NCBI GenBank assembly: GCA_020080175.1
Contig: JAGHQL010000021.1
Coordinates: forward strand, 124,001 to 188,000
From: Glutinoglossum americanum
Lineage: Eukaryota > Ascomycota > Geoglossomycetes > Geoglossales > Geoglossaceae
Direction: 5' to 3'
DNA: 64,000 nt
In this document: in pieces, positions 1-12,369 of the stretch
Layout: each line of letters starts with the position of its first letter
How positions within the stretch are numbered: the stretch's first letter is position 1
Notes under the pieces: generated by a model
Told to the model about the DNA's origin: nothing
Database searches by the model: none
Seen by the model: the letters and a program-made list of their open reading frames with translations, nothing else
Translations under genes and position numbers: made by a program

Positions 1-2323
1 TCTGGGACGCCGAAGAGGCTCCTGGGCTTGCCATCGGAACAGGCGGTATCTTGCTGTGTCGCCTAGTAGCGCCAGGGGTTGTGGGAGACGTAGGTGATGT
101 TGGATTGGTACTGAAATAAGATGCTCGTTTGCCTTCAGGGGACCCTGAATTCTCGGCCGAATCAGGTCTACTCGGAATAGGTAGGGTACCAGCTCGTAGC
201 AGTGGCGGCGGAGCTCGAGTTTCAGGGCCAGAGTCGGTAGGAGTACTGATCGACTGTCCCTTAGTGTATAGAGACATTTCGTCATCAGATTCCGATCCCG
301 CACTAGGCGAAAGAGGCCTAGTTGGTGTTGGTGGAGGGAGCGGACGGGCTAAGTGAATATTTCTTAGTTGCATTTCTTATTGTTCTTAATAAGATACTCA
401 CCTTCAACAGGTGGTGGGGGAGGCGCACCCCTTTCTATAGGCACAGGTGGAGGTGGAGGGACTGGTCGTTCTACTATACCAATAAGCTATACACTCCGAT
501 GTCGTCAATGATCTTTGAACAGAGTATACGAGTGGCTTACCTTGAGGTGGAGGCGGACCTCTCTCTTCAACTCGAGGTGGGATAGACGGCACATCCCTCT
601 TCACACCTTCCGTGTCTGGAACTCCAGCTATGTGTCTCTCTGCATCGAGAAGCGGCGATGGTTTTTCACCATTTTCCACCACAGCCAAGCGGTTTTCCAG
701 ATGTTCCGGACTTCTTGGCTTAGGCTGTAGGCCGGGGAGTGCCATCGCTACCGTAAAAGCGTGTGCCTGGGGGGATCCAGGAATTGCATCATCAGGGTCA
801 CCAGTCCCTCTTTTCTTCTTTTTCGCCCCGCCGGCAGGTATAGGAGGTACTCCGCCCGGGGGTCCAAACATCCCGTGCATACCCATCCCTCCACTCATTT
901 TGGCCATCCGTTCTCGGATCTCCATTCTCCGCCTGATTTCTGGGTCTATTTCTTCTTCTTCGTCTTCCTCCTCGTCTCCATTACTCTCATTGTCCCCAAC
1001 CACCATTCCATGGCCGGGTGGTCTAGGGGCCTTCGCACCGGGAGCGGGAGCTCTAGACTGTTCGTCGCTGTCATCTCGACCTGTAGATGTTTCACCTATA
1101 TCTTCTCCGGCACCAGATTGATCTGCATCATCTGCATCACTCGTAACGCCTCTTGCGACGGCGGCTGGAACATCCGTTTGAGATTGCTCTCTTGACGGTT
1201 TGCGCCTGGTGGACGATCTTCCCAAGGCAGAACCCTCCTCCCGACTGCTTTCTAGAGATCTCTTAACAGCAGTCTCAGCGCTGTCTACCTTTTCCAAATC
1301 TGCGTCTCCTGCGTCAGCTTGGTCTTCAGCGCCTTCGTGAGATTCTACGCGCTTTTTCGGCGGCCGCTTAGGTTTCTCTTTTTTGAGTGCAGCTTCAGCG
1401 TGGCGAGCTGCCTGTTCAAGCTGCTGCTTTTGCAATAGTGCGATTCTTTCCTTTAAGCTCGTAGGCTTGGGTTGGTCTTCGCCATCGCCTATATTCTGGG
1501 CTGGCATCACTGGTAAAGCCTTATCTGCATGTTCATCATCCTGCGATGCCCTGTTGGCAGTACCTGGATCCTCCTCCCGGCGATACACCTTCTGTGGCGG
1601 GGGCTCACGAGGGATCGGAACGTATGAATTCTTACTCGGAGGAGGAGCAACAAAAGGTTTCTTGATGAAACCTGAACTGCCTGAGCTCAACCCTCCAGGC
1701 TTGAAAGGCGCAACTGGGGGGGCTGCAGGCTTATTAAATGCAGCGATACGGTCACGGAATGAGCTACCGCCAGCCTTTTCAGCAGGTGTCGTAGAAGAAA
1801 CCCCTTTACCAGTTCCAGATGACTGTTTCGGCGAGCCTTTGTTTGCCGATACACCTCCTTGTATGTCCCTTGGCATCTGGGTCAGATCAGCAGATATGGC
1901 AGACTTCGGTGAGAGAGGCTGATCGACCTTCCCCGGATTCGATCCTATTTTGACACTCTGAGACGCCGATTTCGAAGGTACTATTTCTTTCGCAGCTGCC
2001 TCAGTGGAATCTCGTCTTTCAATACTCTTGGATGGAGAATGTTCAGGGCCTATAGAGGGTGAGTGAATAGGTTCAGTTTCCTTCTTCGGTCGAGGGGGCC
2101 TCGCTGGCCGAGGAGGGGTTTCCGGTTCGTATCGGTCGACAAAGTTCATTGGGAAAATCCCCTCCTGCTTGGTGCCAGACCCATCCACATATTCACCGTA
2201 ATACCATTCCGCGTCCTCCAAGGCTGTGACAGTTAAAATCTCGCCATCTGGGAAATTGAGATCGCCCTCGTACCCAGAGTCGTACTTGAAGAGAGCCTTG
2301 ACTTTGAAAGGCGGTGCTGCCAT
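1..2323 (-). CDS. BBC1: Bbc1/Mti1-like SH3-domain protein, 3' end outside window
   Basis: Exons read as 2323-541, 473-402 and 348-1, continuing past the left edge; both introns have GT-AG ends and keep frame. An SH3 domain lies at about residues 5-66 (ALFKY start, EWYYGEY core, IFPMNFV end). The rest is low-complexity: proline-, lysine- and glutamate-rich, with polyproline stretches across the second and third exons. This layout matches fungal Bbc1 (Mti1), which binds type I myosin and Las17/WASP at actin patches and restrains Arp2/3-driven actin assembly during endocytosis. The conserved C-terminal half of Bbc1 would lie outside the window, so the family call rests on the SH3 and the layout. 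Another actin-patch SH3 protein is possible. It is divergent from RTR1 across about 670 bp. Confidence 0.75.
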
Positions 2324-2995
2324 ATTCGATTGGGCCTGTCAAGCCAAACCAGAAAGTTTGCGCAAATACTCTGACCCGAATCTATCGTTGCCAACCTCCA
2401 GCTACCCACCGTACAGAGTGTGCAGGACGGATAATACAGCCCAGTTAATACGCAATTTTGGACGAATATCGATAGATTAAATCGAATCTTTAGAAGCACG
2501 CTTGACACGCTGCCTGGTTGTTAAGTGGATTGCTCTGCACCCCGCAACAGGTGCATCAAACTTTTTGTGGATGGTGGACTGGAGGGGCATTACAACAGCG
2601 TCAGCATCGGCAGACGTCAGCGACAGAGACCGGGGAAACATATGCCTGAGATCGGTCTTGCAGACCGATGGAAGAAGTGAAGAAAAGGATGATAGCCAAC
2701 AGAGCCCACGTACCAGGGGGAGGTAAGAGAGAAATAGCGGCTACCTCATCCAAAGGTCCCATATGAATGTAATTAGTATTATATGGGTTAGAGAGTTGGG
2801 ACGTTGTCGGATATGAAGTACTTTTTCGGTAAAATGCTGGAAGAGCTTGTCAGATCGCGGCGGGGCACGTGTGACAACATAAGTATATAGATCGAGTGGC
2901 CTGTGAACTGCATATTGGTTGAACAACGCTGAAGCATATTATACTATGTGGACATACAACTACCATAGCTGTTGAAGCCATAATATATTACCATT
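2324..2995. other. Intergenic, divergent promoters of BBC1-like gene and RTR1
   Basis: No coding signal or repeat was recognised. The segment must hold the promoters of both flanking genes, which are transcribed away from each other. The part next to RTR1 is AT-rich. Confidence 0.5.
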
Positions 2996-3961
2996 ATGGC
3001 ATCCAAAAGTATCCCAAAATCCATCTTGAAGAAACCTCCAATGCCCCACACTTCAAAGGAAGAGCAAGACCGCCGAACAGCCATCTACCACGCAGAAATC
3101 ATCCAGCACCGCAAAGATCTCGAACTTACTATTATCAACGCAACCGAAACCCTTATCGATTTCCCATCTGCGGCCACTGCTGATCCCGCCGCTCCTTCTC
3201 ATGAAGATGCCTCTGCCGTCCGATCTCTCCTCGTTCCCTTCCAACCTAGCGACTACGACGGGTTAATACAAGAGCGCAACATCGATGGAAAGTGCGGCTA
3301 TGTGCTCTGTCCGCGCCCCCGTCTGCTGCAGGATACAAAGGCACTGTTTCGGCTACTTCGTGTGGGGAGGCAGGAGGGTGGGTTGAGAGTTGTGCCCCGC
3401 GAATCCCTCGAAAAGTGGTGCTCAGAGGCTTGCCAAAGAAAAGCAATGTATGTAAGAGTCCAGTTGAGCGAGGAGCCAGCTTGGATGAGGGAGGCAATGG
3501 AAGCAGAAATAGTGTTTCTTGATGAGGTGGAGAGGAAACGAAATGCGGAAGCTAGCGACCACCAAATCAATAAGTTGGCTGAAGGCATAGGGAGAGCGCA
3601 GATTGGCAATGAAGAATGGCACCAAAGAGGAGATGAATTGAGAGAGCTTGCGAGAGAAAGAGGAGAGACCGGAGTGGATGGGAAGGTGATTGTCACGATC
3701 AAGGAGAACTTCGGTCCCCCGAAAGAATATGCTCCGGAACCACCGTCACTCAAAGGCGGCGAGAGGCTCGAGACAAAACATTTGTTGGTGGAAGGGTATC
3801 TGCCCAAAGAGCAGAAAAGCGCTAGACCACCGGGGAACTTGGGAAATCAATGCAAATACGACAGGGATGACCACCCAGAGTGGATCTCAGGCGTAGTGGG
3901 CGACCGGTTCAGTTTGCAACAACATTCTACGGTAAACAATACTGTTGATGACAAGACGTAA
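2996..3961 (+). CDS. RTR1: RNA polymerase II CTD phosphatase RTR1/RPAP2 family
   Basis: Intronless reading frame of 321 residues. Residues around 99-104 (CGYVLC) and 141-146 (WCSEAC) form the two halves of the RPAP2/Rtr1 zinc-binding motif, here read as four cysteines. The following stretch (QLSEEPAW) is also typical of the family. Rtr1 removes phosphate from the Pol II C-terminal domain, mainly Ser5-P, at the switch from initiation to elongation, and helps Pol II import and assembly. The N-terminal helical region (residues 15-60) precedes the zinc motif as in homologues. The C-terminal third is poorly conserved. It is convergent with the eS17 gene downstream. Confidence 0.88.
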   Translation: MASKSIPKSILKKPPMPHTSKEEQDRRTAIYHAEIIQHRKDLELTIINATETLIDFPSAATADPAAPSHEDASAVRSLLVPFQPSDYDGLIQERNIDGKCGYVLCPRPRLLQDTKALFRLLRVGRQEGGLRVVPRESLEKWCSEACQRKAMYVRVQLSEEPAWMREAMEAEIVFLDEVERKRNAEASDHQINKLAEGIGRAQIGNEEWHQRGDELRELARERGETGVDGKVIVTIKENFGPPKEYAPEPPSLKGGERLETKHLLVEGYLPKEQKSARPPGNLGNQCKYDRDDHPEWISGVVGDRFSLQQHSTVNNTVDDKT

Positions 3962-4441
3962 TATAGTGACCCTTAACGTATATCCACACCCGCCGTGGTG
4001 TATTATTGACACCGCGGAAGAGTCCAAGACTATGTGTCTGATGAAAGGAGAGTAATAGGTCTTATAATCTCCATATGGAGAGGAGGTGTTTAAATCAACA
4101 TGCTTACGCATACAGGTTGGGATATCCACTATTAAAATAGTATAGCGGCAAAGATGTCATGAGAGTTCAATCGACATCTCATTCGATCCTGGCGTTGATA
4201 CGTTTGAACCTAATATCAGTTTCACATACTTGCACATGCATGATCTCACAGGCCCGTTAGGCACAGTAATTGGCAATCAAGCTTCGTCTCCCCAAAAAGA
4301 GAAGACTCAGCGACACCTGAGGTTGATCCGATCTCACATTGCTTTAATACAATCGAGCTTAGTGAGAATAGAACTAGTAGAGATGTAAACGAAGCTCTTG
4401 ATTCTCACTCACGTTCCCTTCACGATCTCAAACTTAAGTTT
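3962..4441. other. Intergenic, convergent 3' ends of RTR1 and RPS17
   Basis: No gene was recognised. The segment holds the two facing 3' untranslated regions. Confidence 0.5.
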
Positions 4442-5124
4442 TTACTCTCTCCGAGGAGGGCGATCGCCGAAACGGCGACGAGGTTCCGTGACTTGTTGCT
4501 GGGCTACAGGGACAACATTGACAGGAATAGAGTCGAACTAAACCATGAATCCAGTGTCAGCCCCAGTTACCGTCCGTCATACCTGTAAGGTTTACCGACA
4601 ACAAAGCGAACTGAACAAGAAAAGGTGGAGTGTGAAATAGGAATATACGCACCCCAAGGCTCTTCAACAAATCCTTTGTTTCAGAGTCCACATCAAGCAG
4701 TCCACTCTCAGAATTTTGTGTGAAGTCCAAAGCAGAAATTTCGGGAACATATTGATCTTTCCGCTCTCGCTCCTCTTCCTGCAGCTTGAAGGAAATACCA
4801 CGGACAGGACCTCGCTGGATACGTTTCATTAAATGGGTAGTATATCCAGCAATCTAATATCATTTACAGCATTAGAACATTGCGTGTCTAAATTTAAGAC
4901 TTCCGGCAAGACACATACCTTGTTGCGCAAGCGCTTGGACGCTATGATGGCGATCTCATCGCAGATCCTCTTGTTGGTCTCAAAATCGAGGGTGAGTTTG
5001 GGATAGTAGCGCTCAATGATGACTTTGGCGGACTTCTTGACCGTCTAAAAACATCGACAATTTTCAGTATATTACACATTCAAGGATCCCGTTTATAACA
5101 GACCTTCGTCCGAACACGACCCAT
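4442..5124 (-). CDS. RPS17: 40S ribosomal protein eS17 (RPS17)
   Basis: Four exons (5124-5104, 5044-4919, 4853-4653, 4537-4442) give 147 residues. The start [20 protein letters not shown] and the central [18 protein letters not shown] are diagnostic for eS17, a structural protein of the small subunit near the mRNA exit side. The first exon codes for only seven residues, a common layout in fungal ribosomal protein genes. Intron 1 begins GTCTGT and intron 3 (115 bp) begins GTGCGT, both slightly off consensus, but the joins restore the conserved protein and frame. The C-terminal tail ([13 protein letters not shown]) is basic. It lies head-to-tail behind the Mrp51 gene, 233 bp away. Confidence 0.95.
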
Positions 5125-5357
5125 ATTCGCAGTTGTTGCAAGAGAATTGAGGGTAACCGTTAAAATGCGTTAATGTTGATAGTGATATTCGCGAGGTCGA
5201 GACTTAGCGAAGTTTGTGGGCTTAGGGTTAGCCCTTAGTTTGTCATGTGATGATAACTCTAGTTATCAGATATCAAGAAATATGTAACTGAGTAATCTCT
5301 AATATATTTATATGAGCGAATCTATGCGCTACTATACAGTTTTAGATACAAGAAATT

Positions 5358-6881
5358 CTATATCGTCTTCGAGCCCTCCGAGCTGAGAAGCTCATCCAGT
5401 TTTTGATACACTGCTCCAAGCTCTGAGTCACGCACACTCCCCCTTGTGCCATTCCACCCTCTTTTATGAGACCTCCGATGTGACTCGATATCGTTTTCAC
5501 CCCCCGCCAGGTTAGACTGCTTTAAGCCCTCGATTCCATAACGGTGTTGTAGAGAGGTCGTCGAAGTAAGACTGGGCATCCTTCTAGGTGATGGAGAGAG
5601 TGGCCGAGCGTCCTGTTCAAAGACTTTTCCTTCATGAATAGCGATGGCCATTGGATTTGCGCGAACAGTTTCGAGCTTGATCCGCCCTTCCACATCAATG
5701 CTTGCACGCGATGGGTGTACCCAGAGCTTAGCTCCCCCAGGTATGCTTGGATCAAGCTTCGATATTCCTGGCGTGCCATTTGGAAGCCTGTCTTCGCGGA
5801 AAGATGCAGGAACAGAATCACGGCAAACGACCCCACCAAGTCCCAGCTTCGCAACATTATAATTACTAAGGACTGATTTTCGGGGTATCAAGATCCGCGC
5901 CTGTACTGGTGATGGACTCGCTTGTGGGCCCAAAAGAGGATGGTTTTGAATATGGGAAGAGGTGCGAAGATACGAAAGCCCTGCAGACGGGTGGGTCTTC
6001 GGCGGACCTGTTTCGGAGTACATGGATCTTGCCGGTTTTGAATTTGTGCCAAAGCCATGATTGGAAGCAGACAGTCCAAGTGTTGGTGGGGCCGGAAGGT
6101 CAAGGAAGCTATGGATAAGAGCGTTAAGTGTAGTCTTATCGTTACGAAGAGAGATAATGTAGCTCCGGAGTTCATCCTCGGAAATTTCATCGCTGGCATT
6201 TGAGCGCTCTCCAGTCTCTGACACCTTGCCGTCTTCAATATCCATACGTCGTTTCTCAGCTGCTTTCTTTGCCAATGCGTGCTTCCGAATGTACTGTCGG
6301 AACTCTATTCTGCGGCGTCGGATCTCTCTACTAAGGTATCTGTTAAACTCTCCTTCGGTCCGTCCCGCCAGCCAAGGCCCCCCGAACTTCCACCGTCTAG
6401 CATCCACAGTGGGGTCCCCTGGGTTCGGCTGCGTGCTGTCTTGTTCTGGCTCAAAAACACTCCGATGAGGCCCATATATCGGCCTACTTATCATGCTCGC
6501 AGTTGGTCGTCGGGTCTCAAGGGCAGATATAGGTATGTGCATCTCTTGCCATTTCCGCAGTGTGAGAACATGATCTGAGGCGGAATCAAAATCCGTAATA
6601 TGTTCCCATGTATCGATAGCTCCAATCCGAATTACTGGTGTCGAGGTGGCTGTAGTCGATTTTAGAGGTAACGGTCTCTTTAAACCCCAGTCCCCCCTGC
6701 ATAATGATGATTGAGGTGTAGTAATCGCAGCTTGGGTGGGGAATGGCAGAGTGGCTGTATTGGAGTGTATAGTTGTAGAAGATGTCAATTCTGGAAGGGG
6801 GCGCGGGAGAGGAGGCGGAAGGGAGAAAAGCCTCGAAGTCCGCAGGAGGTTCGCGGTAGGAGAAAAACGTTTGGACGACAT
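5358..6881 (-). CDS. MRP51: Mitochondrial small-subunit ribosomal protein Mrp51 family
   Basis: Intronless frame of 507 residues. The N-terminus is basic and serine/threonine-rich, as expected for a mitochondrial targeting sequence. The family signature follows: GDWGLKRPLP at about residue 63, then TPVIRIGAIDTWEHITDFDS and the TLRKWQEM stretch. A later block (KFGGPWLAGRTEGEFNRYL) is also typical. Mrp51 belongs to the fungal mitochondrial small ribosomal subunit (bS1m) and in yeast is needed to translate mitochondrial mRNAs. The C-terminal half is less conserved. The gene shares a 525-bp divergent promoter region with chitin synthase and is tandem with RPS17. Confidence 0.85.
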   Translation of the reverse strand: MSSKRFSPTANLLRTSRLFSLPPPLPRPLPELTSSTTIHSNTATLPFPTQAAITTPQSSLCRGDWGLKRPLPLKSTTATSTPVIRIGAIDTWEHITDFDSASDHVLTLRKWQEMHIPISALETRRPTASMISRPIYGPHRSVFEPEQDSTQPNPGDPTVDARRWKFGGPWLAGRTEGEFNRYLSREIRRRRIEFRQYIRKHALAKKAAEKRRMDIEDGKVSETGERSNASDEISEDELRSYIISLRNDKTTLNALIHSFLDLPAPPTLGLSASNHGFGTNSKPARSMYSETGPPKTHPSAGLSYLRTSSHIQNHPLLGPQASPSPVQARILIPRKSVLSNYNVAKLGLGGVVCRDSVPASFREDRLPNGTPGISKLDPSIPGGAKLWVHPSRASIDVEGRIKLETVRANPMAIAIHEGKVFEQDARPLSPSPRRMPSLTSTTSLQHRYGIEGLKQSNLAGGENDIESHRRSHKRGWNGTRGSVRDSELGAVYQKLDELLSSEGSKTI

Positions 6882-7406
6882 TGAAGGGACGAAGACGCCG
6901 TTTTCAGGTCATTTGAGCCAGCTCGAAAAGAATAAGTCCAGCCAGTTGACAGAAGATTGCTGTGCTTAGTGCTCCAATGAGGGGGTTCAGCAAACCTCTC
7001 CCTCCAATCCAGCATCCAGCAGAGTAATGTAAGTATCGACAAAGTACTTTGTACCCACTCTCGACAAGAATTGAAGAGAATTGAAGAGGCAGGAAGAGCC
7101 TATTGTCACGTGATAAATTGTCTCGGCGGCGTTGCTGGGCAACCGTTTACAAGGGTGGTAAGCATTCATCCAAACAGCATAAGAGACACATCAACGGCCG
7201 GCGGGCACCTTGCGGCCGATGCTACACCACTCACCACTCGTGCAGCGCTACCTCACTTAGCATCCCCGAGAATCTGCTATAGTTCATTTTATCTGGCTTT
7301 TTATCTCAGATAAACGACTACTCTATATACACAATAACTTGCTTCGCGAATGGCTTGAGCGTCTTCGAGCAATTGATTTGGCATTTTCATAACATCGCAT
7401 TCAACG
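6882..7406. other. Intergenic, divergent promoters of MRP51 and chitin synthase
   Basis: No gene was recognised. A GC-rich patch (about 7190-7220) is followed by an AT-rich stretch leading into the chitin synthase start. Confidence 0.45.
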
Positions 7407-10400
7407 ATGGATCGGCCAACCACTCCTCCACCGCCCCATTACTCAGAGCCTCCCTCTTACCACGTCGAATTGAATGATGAAGATGGATCAACGCCAACAA
7501 GTCAGGCCAATAACGGCTCAACTATGCGCCTGTTGACTTCCATGGATAGCACTGATTATCTTCCGTATGTGTCTTTGGTCCGTCCTGTTACTGCACATAT
7601 TTCCAGCGCTCAGCCATTGCGCGTGCATTTTCCAGTGATTTCGCAGAAAGAGGAAAATATAGCGCATTGCGCCTCCAAAACTCCTGCCAATTTGCACAAG
7701 CATAGTCAGGAAGATACTATCTGCCTTTCGAGAACTTCACCTGCTACACCCTCTGAGCGCAACATAGAGGATGGACCTGTGAAGCGTGATTTGCGTACTC
7801 TTCTTCCAGCACTCCGCAAGAAAATAAGCTTACCAGGTCAAAATGACCATCTTAGACCAACTACACCACGAAAACCATACCAACCATCTATTTCATCTAT
7901 CTCCCGAACTTCATCGGTCTTGAGTCAGTCGGCCCCATCGATGCCGCCTCCAGCAAGCGATGCTCCATCTTACATCGCTTATACGCCCGAGCGAGCTTCT
8001 CCGACAAGACCCTGGACCCCATCCAAGAGCTCTTCAGAATGGTCAAGGCCCCCCCCTCCGAATATACCATTTGAGCCGGCCGACCTGAATGGGAGTCCAA
8101 GGCCAGGCACGCCCTCATCCAGGTACGGAGGGAGCTCGAGACGACCTTTGCCACCCGCACCGTTGTTTTCTAGTGCCAAAGCTAGGCCAAATGCAGTACA
8201 GGAGCCTAGCCAGAGAGACGATACCACTATACCAATAAGTGGCGGAGACGGTGATGATGATGTCTTCGCGCCAAGAGACGACGAAAAAAGACAAAGCCTG
8301 AAGTCGCACAAATCATTTGCATCCGAATCGACATCATGCGAAACCGATACTAAGGATGAATATGAACACTACGGGCCCGCTCCTAGCGGAAGGCAGGAGC
8401 GCCGGGGAGTTCGTCAAGCCCAGATGGCGAAAAAGGAGGTTAAGCTTATTAACGGAGAACTTATACTCGAGTGCAAAATTCCTACAATATTATACAGCTT
8501 TCTGCCCCGCAGGGACGAGATTGAGTTCACCCACATGCGATATACCGCAGTCACCAGTGATCCTGACGATTTTGTTTCGAGAGGATACAAGCTGCGACAA
8601 AATATTGGCAACACCTTAAGGGACACCGAGTTGTTTATTTGTGTTACTATGTACAATGAGGACGAGATCGATTTTACAAGGACCATGCATGCTGTTATGA
8701 GAAATATTTCGCATTTCTGCTCCCGGTCAAAGTCCCGAACCTGGGGAAAAGATGGATGGCAAAAGATTGTGGTTTGCATTGTAGCCGATGGGCGAAGGAA
8801 AATCCACCCTCGTACATTGGACGCTTTAGCCGCAATGGGGGTTTACCAGGACGGCATTGCGAAGAATTTGGTCAATGGACGAGAGGTTACAGCCCACGTC
8901 TATGAATACACAACGCAGGTGTCGCTCGACTCGGACCTGAAATTCAAGGGAGCAGAAAAAGGGATTGTTCCCTGCCAGATGATCTTTTGTCTCAAGGAAA
9001 GAAATCAGAAGAAGCTTAATTCTCACCGGTGGTTCTTTAATGCATTCGGCAGAGCTCTCAGTCCGAATGTGTGCATCTTGCTTGATGTTGGAACCAAGCC
9101 AGGAAGCAACTCGCTATACCACCTCTGGAAAGCCTTCGATACGGATTCGAGCGTGGCTGGCGCCTGCGGCGAAATCAAGGCGGGCAAAGGGAAAGCCTGG
9201 CTAGGCCTCCTGAACCCTTTGGTCGCCTCACAAAACTTCGAATACAAGATGTCGAATATTCTTGACAAACCACTAGAGTCAGTTTTTGGATATATTACTG
9301 TTCTTCCGGGGGCATTAAGTGCTTACCGCTACCACGCGTTGCAAAACGACCACACAGGCCATGGTCCGCTGAGCCAATATTTCAAGGGTGAGACGCTAAA
9401 AGGTCAGGATGCAGATGTATTCACTGCCAACATGTATCTTGCCGAAGACCGTATCCTTTGCTGGGAACTTGTTGCAAAGAGAGATGAGCGCTGGGTGTTG
9501 AAGTACGTAAAGAGTGCTACAGGCGAGACTGATGTGCCAGGTATGCATAGAAAGCCTACGACATATGTTAGTACTGCTTTGCTAACCTGCTTTTCTGGAA
9601 AGACGCCGTGCCCGAATTTGTTTCCCAGCGCCGCAGGTGGCTGAATGGAGCATTCTTCGCCGCGGTTTACTCGCTCATCCATTTCAAACAGATATGGCGG
9701 ACAGATCATACTGTCACTCGAAAAGTTTTGCTGCACATCGAGTTTGTGTACCAGTTTGTAAACTTGATGTTCACCTACTTCTCCCTGGTAATTCATACCT
9801 ATCTAGGCATCGCTGAAACCCACGAGAGCCGTGCTGACATTGTCACAGGCAAATTTCTATCTCACTTTCTACTTCATCGCTGGATCTCTAGCCGACTCCC
9901 AAATGGACCCATTTGGCCATAACATAGGGAAATACATATTCGTCATTCTGCGTTTTACGTGTGTTCTCCTCTTATGCACGCAATTCATCCTCTCAATGGG
10001 TAATCGCCCTCAGGGGTAAGCTGAACCCCTGCAACTAGCGTAAGGAACCAACTTATTTACAAAATGCACTGCAGGGCGAAAAAAATGTTCATGACAAGCA
10101 TGATCGTATATTCCATCATCATGGCCTACACGACGTTTGCCGCATTGTATATCGTCATTAGTCAACTCAAAAACCCGAAGACGAAGATCGCCTTAGGCAA
10201 CAACATCTTTACCAACCTGATAGTTTCAACATTATCAACTGTCGGCTTGTATTTTGTAATGAGCTTTTTGTACCTCGATCCATGGCACATGTTCACATCT
10301 TCAGCACAGTATTTCGCACTTCTACCAAGCTACATATGCATGCTACAAGTTTATGCATTCTGCAACACTCACGACGTAACATGGGGCACCAAAGGAGACA

Positions 10401-10891
10401 ACGTGATTCATACGGATCTAGGCGCCGCCGTGTCTGGCAAAGGCAATACCGTAGAGCTAGAGATGCCTTCGGAGCAGCTTGACATCGATTCCGGTTACGA
10501 CGAAGCGTTACGCAACCTCCGCGACAGACTCGAAGCCCCCGTAGAGCCAGTCAGCGAAGCTCAGCAACAGGAAGATTACTATCGTGCAGTACGTACCTAT
10601 ATGGTCGTGATCTGGATGATAGCGAATGCCATCGTTGCGATGGGCGTAAGCGAAGCCTACGGAAGCAAGAAAATTGCAAATAACTTTTATTTAACACTCA
10701 TCCTCTGGTCAGTAGCTGGCGTAGCTGCTTTCAGGGCGCTAGGATCTTCTGCCTTTGGCATTATCAACATCATACAAGCTGCTGCGGAAGGAAGACTCAA
10801 GTTCAGTGATAAGTCTTTCGAACTTCCAGCCTGGCTTGGAGGCAGCGGCTCCAGGCTAAGCAGCACTCTGAGCAGTTTCACTGGGAGGTAA
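7407..10891 (+). CDS. Class III chitin synthase
   Basis: Four exons (7407-9540, 9603-9787, 9849-10015, 10075-10891) give 1100 residues; introns of 62, 61 and 59 bp have GT-AG ends and keep frame. The enzyme polymerises UDP-GlcNAc into chitin at the plasma membrane and hyphal tip. The block from about residue 350 ([20 protein letters not shown]) marks division 1, class III. Catalytic signatures are visible: LAEDR at about residue 677 and QRRRW at about 720. At least five hydrophobic segments follow in the C-terminal third. The N-terminal 340 residues are proline/serine-rich and probably disordered, apparently longer than in many class III enzymes. Intron positions flank the QRRRW and membrane region. 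It shares a promoter region with MRP51. Confidence 0.95.
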
Positions 10892-12369
10892 ATCGTGTTT
10901 CTGTTTTGTAATAATACTGTGGGAATTGGCCTCTTCTGATCCTTGCTACTGCGTCCCCCTTTTCCCCCTTGGTTAAGGCAAAAGTGGTAAAAAAATGTTT
11001 GTTGAAATTGGTTCTCGAAATGCCAGGATGTTTCAGTCTGCTGGCCTTGCTATAATGTATTATACGATTTCGGAGTTAGGATACGGGACAATGATACAGG
11101 AAGGGTTTGCTATAGCCTGGTTGCGTCGCACGGTAGAAAACTAAACAAGGGTATTCGCGTTTGGCCCAAAGGCATGGCGTTATATTGTCTCTGCAACCGC
11201 ACCCCTGTCACATCCTGTGGTTGGAGTAGATGGGCAGGAAGCTGGTTTTTGGCAGTTCTGTGACGGCCTCACGGACATTGCATTACATTCATTCGCGTAC
11301 GTCGTTTATTGTTTAAGCAGTGAAGCCCTAATCGTGCCAAGGGGTATGAGCAAATACCTGACCGCATCGAGCCCCCCGATGTGAGTAATGATAGGAGGGA
11401 CTTTTAATGGAGCATAGGAAAAGATGGAAGAATCACAAAGTAGGAATACGACTTATAGGGGTAAAGCGCATATGGCCCGGAGAAACCGAAATACGAATAT
11501 GAAAAGAGGATTGGAGGAAAAACTACTTGTCTCCCCATGTGGAAAGCGAGCAGTTAACAAGGCGGTAGTGATACGCCTCCATCTCCCATGCCAAGCCCCA
11601 TAGCGGATTCTGCATTCTTTAATCTTCAGACAATTATGTCACAGAGAGTTTGACTGGAATACTAGAGAAGTTAATATTAAAATATTACTAAATGTATGCT
11701 AAGCGGGGAAACCTGCTAAACTACACCCCGAAGGGTCTCCCCCCAGCAAGTGCAACCGACAACACTCATAGTATTTTACATGTTGGCTTTTACAATATTC
11801 TCGTGAACTTTTTGCAGTATTTGGGTAAATGAAGTGGGTGGCTTGGGGTGTTCTAGTAGCTCTCCCTTAAAAAATCGAGCGTAAGATGTTATCAGATGTC
11901 GGCGGAGTGTTGTTGTGGGGATAAATATCTATCGCTCTCAGCTTTCTATTTCAATGTTGCGCACAGGTAAGTATGGCCTCTCCTATTGCGGCCCAGTCGG
12001 CCTCATCGTTGGTACTACTATCTTCTCATGTTGTTTCCCGCCATAAGCTAACCACGCGTTAACAATACAATAAGAAATCTCTGTGGCCACTGACTTGTGC
12101 CCCGCTCTCGACCTAACTACTTGAAGTTGAACTACTACCCTAGTAGAGCAATCCTCTCCTCCACCAAGTTCATTCTTGCATCAAAACCTCGTAGCTGGAA
12201 TAATCGTTGGAGACAAAGAAATAGAGGAATGAAATATCTATCTAGGCCAGCATCCATCAATCTTAGAGGAACCGAAGGAGACGACCATGCCTCTGGCCTT
12301 TCGAGACTTGGATTTTCGAAAATCAAGGATAACGTACTCCTGAACCTTTCCAGGTGTGATCCATCAGTG
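10892..12369. other. Intergenic, no gene recognised
   Basis: The 3' side of chitin synthase up to the decayed gene. Open frames here are short and look like nothing known. No tRNA or clear repeat was seen. Confidence 0.4.

Noticed and set aside
404-540. Continuation of the first BBC1-like exon past 541
   Set aside because: The frame runs on but loses the proline-rich character. A GT-AG intron 540-474 restores it and continues in frame to the left edge.
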